From Sepiola atlantica (lineage: Eukaryota > Mollusca > Cephalopoda > Sepiida > Sepiolidae): a DNA stretch of 64,000 bases. Positions 10,733 to 23,567 of this stretch are shown in pieces (the first letter of the stretch is position 1; each line of letters starts with the position of its first letter). The translations under genes were made by a program, and so were the position numbers. The notes beneath the pieces were generated by a model, which saw nothing but the letters and a program-made list of their open reading frames with translations, ran no database searches and was not told the DNA's origin. Where the stretch lies: positions 434,001-498,000 of the forward strand of contig CAUVYP010001198.1 of NCBI GenBank assembly GCA_963556195.1, written 5' to 3'.

Positions 10733-13700
10733 TTAGCGCGTTTTAAAGTTGATATCGCTTTTGTTAATAACTTCCACATTTATTCGAATTGTGCCACGAA
10801 ACTTTGCAGACAGTCGCAGAGAACTGTTTTCTACTGAAGTACCAAGTTTCAGAAGTGCAGCGTTTGTACTGCCGGAGATATATCGATACAAACTTAATAC
10901 GCAAAACATCAACAAAATTTAGCGCGTTTTAAAGTTGATATCGCTTTTGTTAATAACTTCCACATTTATTCGAATTGTACTACGAAACTTTGCAGACAGT
11001 CGCATTAAGGCCTTTTCTACTAAAGTACCAAGTTTCAGAAGTGCAGCTCTTGTACTGCCGGAGATATGTCGATACAAACTGAATACGCAAAACATCAACA
11101 AAATTTAGCGCGTTTTAAAGTTGATATCGCTTTTGTTAATAACTTCCACATTTATTCGAATTGTGCCACGAAACTTTGCGGACCGTCGCGGAGTACTGTT
11201 TTCTACTGAAGTACCAAGTTTCAGAAGTGCAGCTTTTGTACTGCCGGATATATGTCGATACAAACTGAATACGCAAAACATCAACAAAATTTAGCGCGTT
11301 TTAAAGTTGATATCGCTTTTGTTAATAACTTCCACATTTATTCGAATTGTACCACGAAACTTTGCAGACAGTCGCGGATAGGCCTTTTCTACTGAAGTAC
11401 AAAATTTCAGAAGTGCAGCTTTTGTACTGCCGGAGATATGTCGATACAAACTGAATACGCAAAACATCAACAAAATTTAGCGCGTTTTAAAGTTGATATC
11501 GCTTTTGTTAATAACTTCCACATTTATTCGAATTGTGCCACGAAACTTTGCAGACAGTCGCAGAGAAGTGTTTTCTACTGAAGTACCAAGTTTCAGAAGT
11601 GCAGCTTTTGTACTGCCGGAGATATATCGATACAAACTGAATACGCAAAACATCAACAAAATTTAGCGCGTTTTAAAGTTGATATCGCTTTTGTTAATAA
11701 CTTCCACATTTATTCGAATTGTACTACGAAACTTTGCAGACAGTCGCATTAAGGCCTTTTCTACTAAAGTACAAAGTTACAGAAGTGCAGCTCTTGTACT
11801 GCCGGAGATATGTCGATACAAACTGAATACGCAAAACATCAACAAAATTTAGCGCGTTTTAAAGTTGATATCGCTTTTGTTAATAACTTCGACATTTATT
11901 CGAATTGTGCCACGAAACTTTGCAGACAGTCGCGGAGACATATTGTCTACTGAAGTACCAAGTTTCAGAAGTGCAGCTCTTGTACTGCCGGAGATATGTC
12001 GATACAAACTGAATACGCAAAACATCAACAAAATTTAGCGCGTTTTAAAGTTGATATCGCTTTTGTTAATAACTTCCACATTTATTCGAATTGTGCCACG
12101 AAACTTTGCAGACAGTCGCAGAGAACTGTTTTCTACTGAAGTACCAAGTTTCAGAAGTGCAGCTTTTGTACTGCCTGAGATATATCGATACAAACTGAAT
12201 ACGCAAAACATCAACAAAATTTAGCGCGTTTTAAAGTTGATATCGCTTTTGTTAATAACTTCCACATTTATTCGAATTGTACTACGAAACTTTGCAGACA
12301 GTCGCATTACGGCCTTTTCTACTAAAGTACAAAGTTTCAGAAGTGCAGCTCTTGTACTGCCGGAGATATGTCGATACAAACTGAATACGCAAAACATCAA
12401 CAAAATTTAGCGCGTTTTAAAGTTGATATCGCTTTTGTTAATAACTTCCACATTTATTCGAATTGTGCCACGAAACTTTGCAGACCGTCGCGGAGTACTG
12501 TTTTCTACTAGAGTGCCAAGTTTCAGAAGTGAAGCTTTTGTACTGCCGGAGATATGTCGATACAAACTGAATACGCAAAACATCAACAAAATTTAGCGCG
12601 TTTTAAAGTTGATATCGCTTTTGTTAATAACTTCCACATTTATTCGAATTGTGCCACCAAACTTTGCAGACAGTCGCGGAGACATATTGTCTACTGAAGT
12701 ACCAAGTTTCAGCAGTGCAGCTCTTGTACTGCCGGAGATATGTCGATACAAACTGAATACGCAAAACATCAACAAAATTTAGCGCGTTTTAAAGTTGATA
12801 TCGCTTTTGTTAATAACTTCCACATTTATTCGAATTGTGCCACGAAACTTTGCAGACAGTCGCGAAGAACTGTTTTCTACTGAAGTACCAAGTTTCAGAA
12901 GTGCAGCTTTTGTACTGCCGGAGATATGTCGATACAAACTGAATACGCAAAACATCAACAAAATTTAGCGCGTTTTAAAGTTGATATCGCTTTTGTTAAT
13001 AACTTCCACATTTATTCGAATTGTACCACGAGACTTTGCAGACAGTCGCGGATAGGCCTTTTCTACTGAAGTACCAAGTTTCAGAAGTGCAGCTTTTGTA
13101 CTGCCGGAGATATGTCGATACAAACTGAATACGTAAAACATCAACAAAATTTAGCGCGTTTTAAAGTTGATATCCCTTTTGTTAATAACTTCCACATTTA
13201 TTCGAATTGTGCCACGAAACTTTGCAGACAGTCGCGGAGACAGATTTACTACTGAAGTACCAACTTTCAGAAGTGCAGCTCTTGTACTGCCGGAGATATG
13301 TCGATACAAACTGAATACGCAAAACATGAACAAAATTTAGCTCGTTTTAAAGTTGATATCGCTTTTGTTAATAACTTCCACATTTTTTCGAATTGTGCCA
13401 CGAAACTTTGCAGACCGTCGCAAAGACATGTTTTCTACTGAAGTACCAAGTTTCAGAAGTGCAGCTCTTGTACTGCCGGAGATATGTCGATACAAACTGA
13501 ATACGCAAAACATCAACAAAATTTAGCGCGTTTTAAAGTTGATATCGCTTTTGTTAATAACCTCTACATTTATTCGAATTGTACCACGAAACTTTGCAGA
13601 CAGTCGCTGATAAGCCTTTTCTACTGAAGTACCAAGATTCAGAAGTGCAGCTTATGTACTGCCGGAGATATGTTGATACAAACTGAATACGCAAAACATC

Positions 13701-15010
13701 AACAAAATTTAGCGCGTTTTAAAGTTGATATCGCTTTTGTTTATAACTTCAACATTTATTCGAATTGTGCCACGAAACTTTGCACACAGTCGCGGAGACA
13801 GATTTACTACTGAAGTATGAAGTTTCAGAAGTGCAGCTCTTGTACTGCCGGAGATATGTAGATACAAACTGAATACGCAAAACATCAACAAAATTTAGCG
13901 CGTTTTAAAGTTCATATCGCTTTTGTTAATAACTTCCACATTTATTCGGATTGTGCCACGAAACTTTGCTGACAGTCGCGGAGACAGATTTTCTACTGAA
14001 GTACCAAGTTTCAGAAGTGCAGCACTTGTACTGCCGGAGATATGTCAATACAAACTGAATACGCAAAACATCAACAAAATTAAGCGCGTTTTAAAGTTGA
14101 TATCGCTTTTGTTAATAACTTCAATATTTATTCGAATTGTGCCACGAAACTTTGCAGACAGTCGCGGAGACTGATTTTCTACTGAAGTACCAAGTTTCAG
14201 AAGTGCAGCTCTTGTACTGCCGGAGATATGTCGATACAAACTGAATACGCAAAACATCAACAAAATTTAGCGCGTTTTAAAGTTGATATCGCTTTTGTTA
14301 ATAACTTCCACATTTATTCGAATTGTACCACGAAACTTTGCAGACAGTGGCGGATAGGCTTCTTCTACTGAAGTACCAAGTTTCAGAAGTGCAGCTCTTG
14401 TACTGCCGGAGATATGTCGATACAAACTGAATACGCAAAACATCAACAAAATTTAGCGCGTTTTAAAGTTGATATCGCTTTTGTTAATAACTTCCACATT
14501 TATTCGAATTGTGCCACGATACTTTGCAGACAGTCGCGGAGACATATTGTCTACTGAAGTACCAAGTTTCAGAAGTGCAGCTCTTGTACTGCCGGAGATA
14601 TGTCGATACAAACTGAATACGGAAAACATCAACAAAATTTAGCGCGTTTTAAAGTTGATATCGCTTTTGTTAATAACTTCCACATTTATTCGAATTGTGC
14701 CACGAAACTTTGCAGACCGTCGCGGAGTACTGTTTTCTACTGAAGTACCAAGCTTCAGAAGTGCAGCTCTTGTACTGCCGGAGATATGTCGATACAAACT
14801 GAATACGCAAAACATCAACAAAATTTAGCGCGTTTTAAAGTTGATATCGCTTTTGTTAATAACTTCCACATTTAGTCGAATTGTACCACGAAACTTTGCA
14901 GACAGTCGCGGATAGGCCTTTTCTACTGAAGTACCAAATTTCAGAAGTGCAGCTCTTGTACTGCCGGAGATATGTCGATACAAACTGAATACGCAAAACA
15001 TCAACAAAAT
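10733..15010. repeat. Mixed segment of 23 monomers
   Basis: Cassette order is A-G-F-D-A-G-E-A-L-F-E-A-D-C-B-D-J-H-I-D-E-F-D, 23 monomers of exactly 186 bp. The first four (10733-11476) match A-G-F-D at 1991-2734. The monomer at 12221 reads ATTACGGCC, intermediate between G and L. The monomer at 13337 keeps GACCGTCGC, normally tied to F, but carries a B-type cassette. The D cassette at 13523 is degenerate (GATAAGCC), and the J at 13709 ends ACTACTG. Confidence 0.85.
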
Positions 15011-17243
15011 TTAGCGCGTTTTAAAGTTGATATCGCTTTTGTTAATAACTTCCACATTTATTCGAATTCTGCCACGAAACTTTGAAGACAGTCGCGGATA
15101 GGCCTTTTCTACTGAAGTACCAAGGTACAGAAGTGCAGCTCTTGTCCTGCCGGAGATATGTCGATACAAACTGAATACGCAAAACATCAACAAAATTTAG
15201 CGCGTTTTAAAGTTGATATCGCTTTTGTTAATAACTTCCACATTTATTCGAATTGTGCCACGAAACTTTGCAGACAGTCGCGGAGACATGTTTTCTACTG
15301 AAGTACCAAGTTTCTAGAAGTGCAGCTCTTGTACTGCCAGAGATATGTCGATACAAACTGAATACGCAAAACATGAACACAATTTAGCGCGTTTTAAAGT
15401 TGATATCGCTTTTGTTAATAACTTCCACATTTATTCGAATTGTACCACGAAACTTTGCAGACAGTCGCGGAAAGGCCTCTTCAACGGAAGTACCAAGTTT
15501 CAGAAGTGCAGCTCTTGTACTGCCGGAGATATGTCGATACAAACTGAATACGCAAAACATCAACAAAATTTAGCGCGTTTTAAAGTTGATATCCCTTTTG
15601 TTAATAACTTCCACATTTAGTCGAATTGTACCACGAAACTTTGCAGACAGTCGCGGATAGGCCTTTTCTACTGAAGTACCAAATTTCAGAAGTGCAGCTC
15701 TTGTACTGCCGGAGATATGTCGATACAAACTGAATACGCAAAACATCAACAAAATTTAGCGCGTTTTAAAGTTGATATCGCTTTTGTTAATAACTTCAAT
15801 ATTTATTCGAATTGTGCCACGAAACTTTGCAGACAGTCGCGGAGACAGATATTCTACTGAAGTACAAAGTTTCAGAAGTGCAGCTCTTGTACTGCCGGAG
15901 ATATGTCGATACAAACTGAATACGCAAAACATAAACAAAATTTAGCGCGTTTTAAAGTTGATATCGCTTTTGTTAATAACTTCCACATTTATTCGAATTC
16001 TGCCACGAAACTTTGCAGACAGTCGCGGAGACATGTTTTCAACTGAAGTACCAAGTTTCAGAAGTGCAGCTCTTGTACTGCCGGAGATATGTCAATACAA
16101 ACTGAATACGCAAAACATCAACAAAATTTAGCGCGTTTTAAAGTTGATATCGCTTTTGTTAATAACTTCCACATTTATTCGAATTGTACCACGAAACTTT
16201 GAAGACAGTCGCGGATAGGCCTTTTCTACTGAAGTACCAAGGTACAGAAGTGCAGCTCTTGTACTGCCGGAGATATGTCGATACAAACTGAATACGCAAA
16301 ACATCAACAAAATTTAGCGCGTTTTAAAGTTGATATCGCTTTTGTTAATAACTTCCACATTTATTCGAATTCTGCCACGAAACTTTGCAGACAGTCGCGG
16401 AGACATATTGTCTACTGAAGTACCAAGTTTCAGAAGTGCAGCTCTTGTACTGCCGGAGATATGTCGATACAAACTGAATACGCAAAACATCAAAAAAATT
16501 TAGCGCGTTTTAAAGTTGATATCGCTTTTGTTAATAACTTCCACATTTATTCGAATTGTGCCACGAAACTTTGCAGACAGTCGCAGAGAACTGTTTTCTA
16601 CTGAAGTACCAAGTTTCAGAAGTGCAGCTTTTGTACTGCCGGAGATATATCGATACAAACTGAATACGCAAAACATCAACAAAATTTAGCGCGTTTTACA
16701 GTTGATATCGCTTTTCTTAATAACTTCCACGTTTATTCGAATTGTACTACGAAACTTTGCAGACAGTCGCATTAAGGCCTTTTCTACTAAAGTACCAAGT
16801 TTCAGCAGTGCAGCTCTTGTACTGCCGGAGATATGTCGATACAAACTGAATACGCAAAACATCAACAAAATTTAGCGCGTTTTAAAGTTGATATCGCTTT
16901 TGTTAATAACTTCCACATTTATTCGAATTGTGCCACGAAACTTTGCAGACCGTCGCGGAGACATGTTTTCTACTGAAGTACCAAGTTTCAGAAGTGCAGC
17001 TCTTGTACTGCCGGAGATATGTCGATACAAGCTGAATACGCAAAACATCAACAAAATTTAGCGCGTTTTAAAGTTGATATCGCTTTTGTTTATAACTTCC
17101 ACATTTATTCGAATTGTACCACGAAACTTTGCAGACAGTCGCGGATAGGCCTTTTCTACTGAAGTACCAAATTTCAGAAGTGCAGCTCTTGTACTGCCGG
17201 AGATATGTCGATACAAACTGAATACGCAAAACATCAACAAAAT
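15011..17243. repeat. 12-monomer block, source-like copy of 27846-30450
   Basis: Cassette order is D-B-K-D-H-B-D-E-A-G-B-D. The second monomer has a one-base insertion giving TTTCTAGAAG (about 15311-15318), also present at about 28147, 30752 and 34472. The first seven monomers (15011-16313) match 27846-29148 in order and length (1303 bp). E-A-G-B-D (16314-17243) matches 29521-30450. The two copies differ by an extra B-K pair at 29149-29520. Confidence 0.9.
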
Positions 17244-20200
17244 TTAGCGCGTTTTAAAGTTGATATCGCTTTTGTTAATAACTTCCAAATTTATTCGAAT
17301 TGTGCCACGAAACTTTGCAGACAGTGGCGGAGAACTGTTTTCTACTGAAGTACCAAGTTTACGAAGTGCATCTTTTGTACTGCCGGAGATATGTCGATAC
17401 AAACTGAATACGCAAAACATCAACAAAATTTAGCGCGTTTTAAAGTTGATATCGCTTTTGTTAATAACTTCCACATTTATTCGAATTGTACCACGAAACT
17501 TTGCAGACAGTCGCGGATAGGCCTTTTCTACTGAAGTACCAAGTTTCAGAAGTGCAGCTCTTGTACTGCCGGAGATATGTCGATACAAACTGAATACGCA
17601 AAACATCAACAAAATTTAGCGCGTTTTAAAGTTGATATCGCTTTTGTTAATAACTTCAACATTTATTCGAATTGTGCAACGAAACTTTACAGACAGTCGC
17701 GGAGACATGTTTTCTACTGAAGTACCAAGTTCCAGAAGTGCAGCTTTTGTACTGCCGGAGATATGTCGATACAAACTGAATACGCAAAACATGAACAAAA
17801 TTTAGCGCGTTTTAAAGTTGATATCGCTTTTGTTAATAACTTCCACATTTATTCGAATTGTGCCACGAAACTTTGCAGACAGTCGCGGAGACAGATTTAC
17901 TACTGTAGTACTAAGTTTCAGAAGTGCAGCTCTTGTACTGCCGGAGATATGTCGATACAAACTGAATACGCAAAACATCAACAAAATTTAGCTCGTTTTA
18001 AAGTTGATATCGCTTTTGTTAATAACTTCCACATTTATTCGAATTGTGCAACGAAACTTTGCAGACAGTCGCGGAGACATGTTTTCTACTGAACTACCAA
18101 GTTTCAGAAGTGCAGCTCTTTTACTGCCGGAGATATGTCGATACAAACTGAATACGCAAAACATCAACAAAATTCAGCGCGTTTAAAAGTTGATATCGCT
18201 TTTGTTAATAACCTCCACATTTATTCGAATTGTACCACGAAACTTTGCAGACAGTCGCGGATAGGCCTTATCTACTGAAGTACCAAGATTCAGAAGTGCA
18301 ACTCATGTACTGCCTGAGATATGTCGATACAAACTGAATACGCAAAACATCAACAAAATTTAGCGCGTTTTAAAGTTGATATCGCTTTTGTTTATAACTT
18401 CCACATTTATTCGAATTGTGCCACGAAACTTTGCACACAGTCGCGGAGACAGATTTACTGCTGAAGTATGAAGTTTCAGAAGTACAGCTCTTGTACTGCC
18501 GGAGATATATCGATACAAACTGAATACGCAAAACATCAACAAAATTTAGCGCGTTTTAAAGTTGATATCGCTTTAGTTAATAACTTCCACATTTATTCGG
18601 ATTGTGCCACGAAACTTTGCAGACAGTCGCGGAGACAGATATTCTACTGAAGTACCAAGTTTCAGAAGTGCAGCTCTTGTACTGCCGGAGATATGTCGAT
18701 ACAAACTGAATACGCAAAACATCAACAAAATTTAGCGCGTTTTAAAGTTGATATCCCTTTTGTTAATAACTTCCACATGTATTCGAACTGTGCCACGAAA
18801 CTTTGCAGACAGTCGCGGATACAGATTTTCTACTGAAGTACCAAGTTTCAGAAGTGCAGCTCTTGTACTGCCAGAGATATGTCGATACAAACTGAATACG
18901 CAAAACATGAACACAATTTAGCGCGTTTTAAAGTTGATATCGCTTTTGTTAATAACTTCCACATTTATTCGAATTGTACCACGAAACTTTGCAGACAGTC
19001 GCGGAAAGGCCTCTTCAACGGAAGTACCAAGTTTCAGAAGTGCAGCTCTTGTACTGCCGGAGATATGTCGATACAAACTGAATACGCAAAAAATCAACAA
19101 AATTTAGCGCGTTTTAAAGTTGATATCGCTTTTGTTAATAACTTCCACATTTATTCGAATTGTGCCACGAAACTTTGCAGAAAGTCGCGGAGACATGTTT
19201 TCTACTGAAGTACCAAGTCTCAGAAGTGCAGCTCTTGTACTGCCGGAGATATGTCGATACAAACTGAATACGCAAAACATCAACAAAATTTAGCGCGTTT
19301 TAAAGTTGATATCGCTTTTGTTAATAACTTCCACATTTATTCGAATTGTGCCACGAAACTTTGCAGAAAGTCGCGGAGACATGTTTTCTACTGAAGTACC
19401 AAGTCTCAGAAGTGCAGCTCTTGTACTGCCGGAGATATGTCGATACAAACTGAATACGCAAAACATCAACAAAATTTAGCGCGTTTTAAAGTTGATATCG
19501 CTTTTGTTAATAACTTCCACATTTATTCGAATTGTACCACGAAACTTTGCAGACAGTCGCGGATAGGCCTTTTCTACTGAAGTACTAAGTTTCAGAAGTG
19601 CAGCTCTTGTACTACCGGAGATATGTCGATACAAACTGAATACGCAAAACATCAACAAAATTTAGCGCGTTTTAAAGTTGATATCGCTTTTGTTAATAAC
19701 TTCCACATTTATTCGAATTGTACCACGATACTTTGCAGACAGTCGCGGATAGGCCTGTTCTACTGAAGTACCAAATTTCAGAAGTGCAGCTCTTGTACTG
19801 CCGGAGATATGTCGATACAAACTGAATACGCAAAACATCCACAAAATTTAGCGCGTTTTAAAGTTGATATCGCTTTTGTTAATAACTTCCACATTTATTC
19901 GAATTGTGCCACGAAACTTTGCAGACAGTCGCGGAGACATATTGTCTACTTAAGTACCAAGTTTCAGAAGTGCAGCTCTTGTACTGCCGGAGATATGTCG
20001 ATACAAACTGAATACGCAAAACATCAACAAAATTTAGCGCGTTTTAAAGTTGATATCGCTTTTGTTAATAACTTCCACATTTATTCGAATTGTGCCACGA
20101 AACTTTGCAGACCGTCGCAGAGTACTGTTTTCTACTGAAGTACCAAGTTTCAGAAGTGCAGCTTTTGTACTGCCGGAGATATGTCGATACAAACTGAATA

Positions 20201-20405
20201 CGCAAAACATCAACAAAATTTAGCGCGTTTTAAAGTTGATATCGCTTTTGTTAATAACTTCCACATTTATTCGAATTGTGCCACCAAACTTTGCAGACAG
20301 TCGCGGAGACATATTGTCTACTGAAGTACCAAGTTTCAGCAGTGCAGCTCTTGTACTGCCGGAGATATGTCGATACAAACTGAATACGCAAAACATCAAC
20401 AAAAT
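17244..20405. repeat. 17-monomer higher-order repeat, copy 1 (3162 bp)
   Basis: Cassette order is A-D-B-C-B-D-J-H-H-K-B-B-D-D-E-F-E. The next 3162 bases repeat it. Differences I could see from copy 2 lie in the first monomer (TTTACGAAGTGCATC versus TTTCAGAAGTGCAGC, about 17359-17371) and in the cassette of monomer 9 (18732). This is among the most homogeneous parts of the window, consistent with a recent amplification. Confidence 0.95.
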
Positions 20406-23400
20406 TTAGCGCGTTTTAAAGTTGATATCGCTTTTGTTAATAACTTCCAAATTTATTCGAATTGTGCCACGAAACTTTGCAGACAGTGGCGGAGAACTGT
20501 TTTCTACTGAAGTACCAAGTTTCAGAAGTGCAGCTTTTGTACTGCCGGAGATATGTCGATACAAACTGAATACGCAAAACATCAACAAAATTTAGCGCGT
20601 TTTAAAGTTGATATCGCTTTTGTTAATAACTTCCACATTTATTCGAATTGTACCACGAAACTTTGCAGACAGTCGCGGATAGGCCTTTTCTACTGAAGTA
20701 CCAAGTTTCAGAAGTGCAGCTCTTGTACTGCCGGAGATATGTCGATACAAACTGAATACGCAAAACATCAACAAAATTTAGCGCGTTTTAAAGTTGATAT
20801 CGCTTTTGTTAATAACTTCAACATTTATTCGAATTGTGCAACGAAACTTTACAGACAGTCGCGGAGACATGTTTTCTACTGAAGTACCAAGTTCCAGAAG
20901 TGCAGCTTTTGTACTGCCGGAGATATGTCGATACAAACTGAATACGCAAAACATGAACAAAATTTAGCGCGTTTTAAAGTTGATATCGCTTTTGTTAATA
21001 ACTTCCACATTTATTCGAATTGTGCCACGAAACTTTGCAGACAGTCGCGGAGACAGATTTACTACTGTAGTACTAAGTTTCAGAAGTGCAGCTCTTGTAC
21101 TGCCGGAGATATGTCGATACAAACTGAATACGCAAAACATCAACAAAATTTAGCTCGTTTTAAAGTTGATATCGCTTTTGTTAATAACTTCCACATTTAT
21201 TCGAATTGTGCAACGAAACTTTGCAGACAGTCGCGGAGACATGTTTTCTACTGAACTACCAAGTTTCAGAAGTGCAGCTCTTTTACTGCCGGAGATATGT
21301 CGATACAAACTGAATACGCAAAACATCAACAAAATTCAGCGCGTTTAAAAGTTGATATCGCTTTTGTTAATAACCTCCACATTTATTCGAATTGTACCAC
21401 GAAACTTTGCAGACAGTCGCGGATAGGCCTTATCTACTGAAGTACCAAGATTCAGAAGTGCAACTCATGTACTGCCTGAGATATGTCGATACAAACTGAA
21501 TACGCAAAACATCAACAAAATTTAGCGCGTTTTAAAGTTGATATCGCTTTTGTTTATAACTTCCACATTTATTCGAATTGTGCCACGAAACTTTGCACAC
21601 AGTCGCGGAGACAGATTTACTGCTGAAGTATGAAGTTTCAGAAGTACAGCTCTTGTACTGCCGGAGATATATCGATACAAACTGAATACGCAAAACATCA
21701 ACAAAATTTAGCGCGTTTTAAAGTTGATATCGCTTTAGTTAATAACTTCCACATTTATTCGGATTGTGCCACGAAACTTTGCAGACAGTCGCGGAGACAG
21801 ATATTCTACTGAAGTACCAAGTTTCAGAAGTGCAGCTCTTGTACTGCCGGAGATATGTCGATACAAACTGAATACGCAAAACATCAACAAAATTTAGCGC
21901 GTTTTAAAGTTGATATCCCTTTTGTTAATAACTTCCACATGTATTCGAACTGTGCCACGAAACTTTGCAGACAGTCGCGGAGACATGTTTTCTACTGAAG
22001 TACCAAGTTTCAGAAGTGCAGCTCTTGTACTGCCAGAGATATGTCGATACAAACTGAATACGCAAAACATGAACACAATTTAGCGCGTTTTAAAGTTGAT
22101 ATCGCTTTTGTTAATAACTTCCACATTTATTCGAATTGTACCACGAAACTTTGCAGACAGTCGCGGAAAGGCCTCTTCAACGGAAGTACCAAGTTTCAGA
22201 AGTGCAGCTCTTGTACTGCCGGAGATATGTCGATACAAACTGAATACGCAAAAAATCAACAAAATTTAGCGCGTTTTAAAGTTGATATCGCTTTTGTTAA
22301 TAACTTCCACATTTATTCGAATTGTGCCACGAAACTTTGCAGAAAGTCGCGGAGACATGTTTTCTACTGAAGTACCAAGTCTCAGAAGTGCAGCTCTTGT
22401 ACTGCCGGAGATATGTCGATACAAACTGAATACGCAAAACATCAACAAAATTTAGCGCGTTTTAAAGTTGATATCGCTTTTGTTAATAACTTCCACATTT
22501 ATTCGAATTGTGCCACGAAACTTTGCAGAAAGTCGCGGAGACATGTTTTCTACTGAAGTACCAAGTCTCAGAAGTGCAGCTCTTGTACTGCCGGAGATAT
22601 GTCGATACAAACTGAATACGCAAAACATCAACAAAATTTAGCGCGTTTTAAAGTTGATATCGCTTTTGTTAATAACTTCCACATTTATTCGAATTGTACC
22701 ACGAAACTTTGCAGACAGTCGCGGATAGGCCTTTTCTACTGAAGTACTAAGTTTCAGAAGTGCAGCTCTTGTACTACCGGAGATATGTCGATACAAACTG
22801 AATACGCAAAACATCAACAAAATTTAGCGCGTTTTAAAGTTGATATCGCTTTTGTTAATAACTTCCACATTTATTCGAATTGTACCACGATACTTTGCAG
22901 ACAGTCGCGGATAGGCCTGTTCTACTGAAGTACCAAATTTCAGAAGTGCAGCTCTTGTACTGCCGGAGATATGTCGATACAAACTGAATACGCAAAACAT
23001 CCACAAAATTTAGCGCGTTTTAAAGTTGATATCGCTTTTGTTAATAACTTCCACATTTATTCGAATTGTGCCACGAAACTTTGCAGACAGTCGCGGAGAC
23101 ATATTGTCTACTTAAGTACCAAGTTTCAGAAGTGCAGCTCTTGTACTGCCGGAGATATGTCGATACAAACTGAATACGCAAAACATCAACAAAATTTAGC
23201 GCGTTTTAAAGTTGATATCGCTTTTGTTAATAACTTCCACATTTATTCGAATTGTGCCACGAAACTTTGCAGACCGTCGCAGAGTACTGTTTTCTACTGA
23301 AGTACCAAGTTTCAGAAGTGCAGCTTTTGTACTGCCGGAGATATGTCGATACAAACTGAATACGCAAAACATCAACAAAATTTAGCGCGTTTTAAAGTTG

Positions 23401-23567
23401 ATATCGCTTTTGTTAATAACTTCCACATTTATTCGAATTGTGCCACCAAACTTTGCAGACAGTCGCGGAGACATATTGTCTACTGAAGTACCAAGTTTCA
23501 GCAGTGCAGCTCTTGTACTGCCGGAGATATGTCGATACAAACTGAATACGCAAAACATCAACAAAAT
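20406..23567. repeat. 17-monomer higher-order repeat, copy 2 (3162 bp)
   Basis: Cassette order is A-D-B-C-B-D-J-H-B-K-B-B-D-D-E-F-E, with the ninth class B instead of H. Its segment 20406-21893 continues in the same register as 32126-33613, 11720 bases downstream, which shows a third, dispersed copy. Confidence 0.95.

Noticed and set aside
17763..18092. Plus-strand open frames of about 60-167 codons (for example here and 53197-53700)
   Set aside because: They are the same repeat read in other frames, extended when a point change or a one-base indel removes the usual TGA or TAA. The 53197-53700 frame depends on two one-base deletions.
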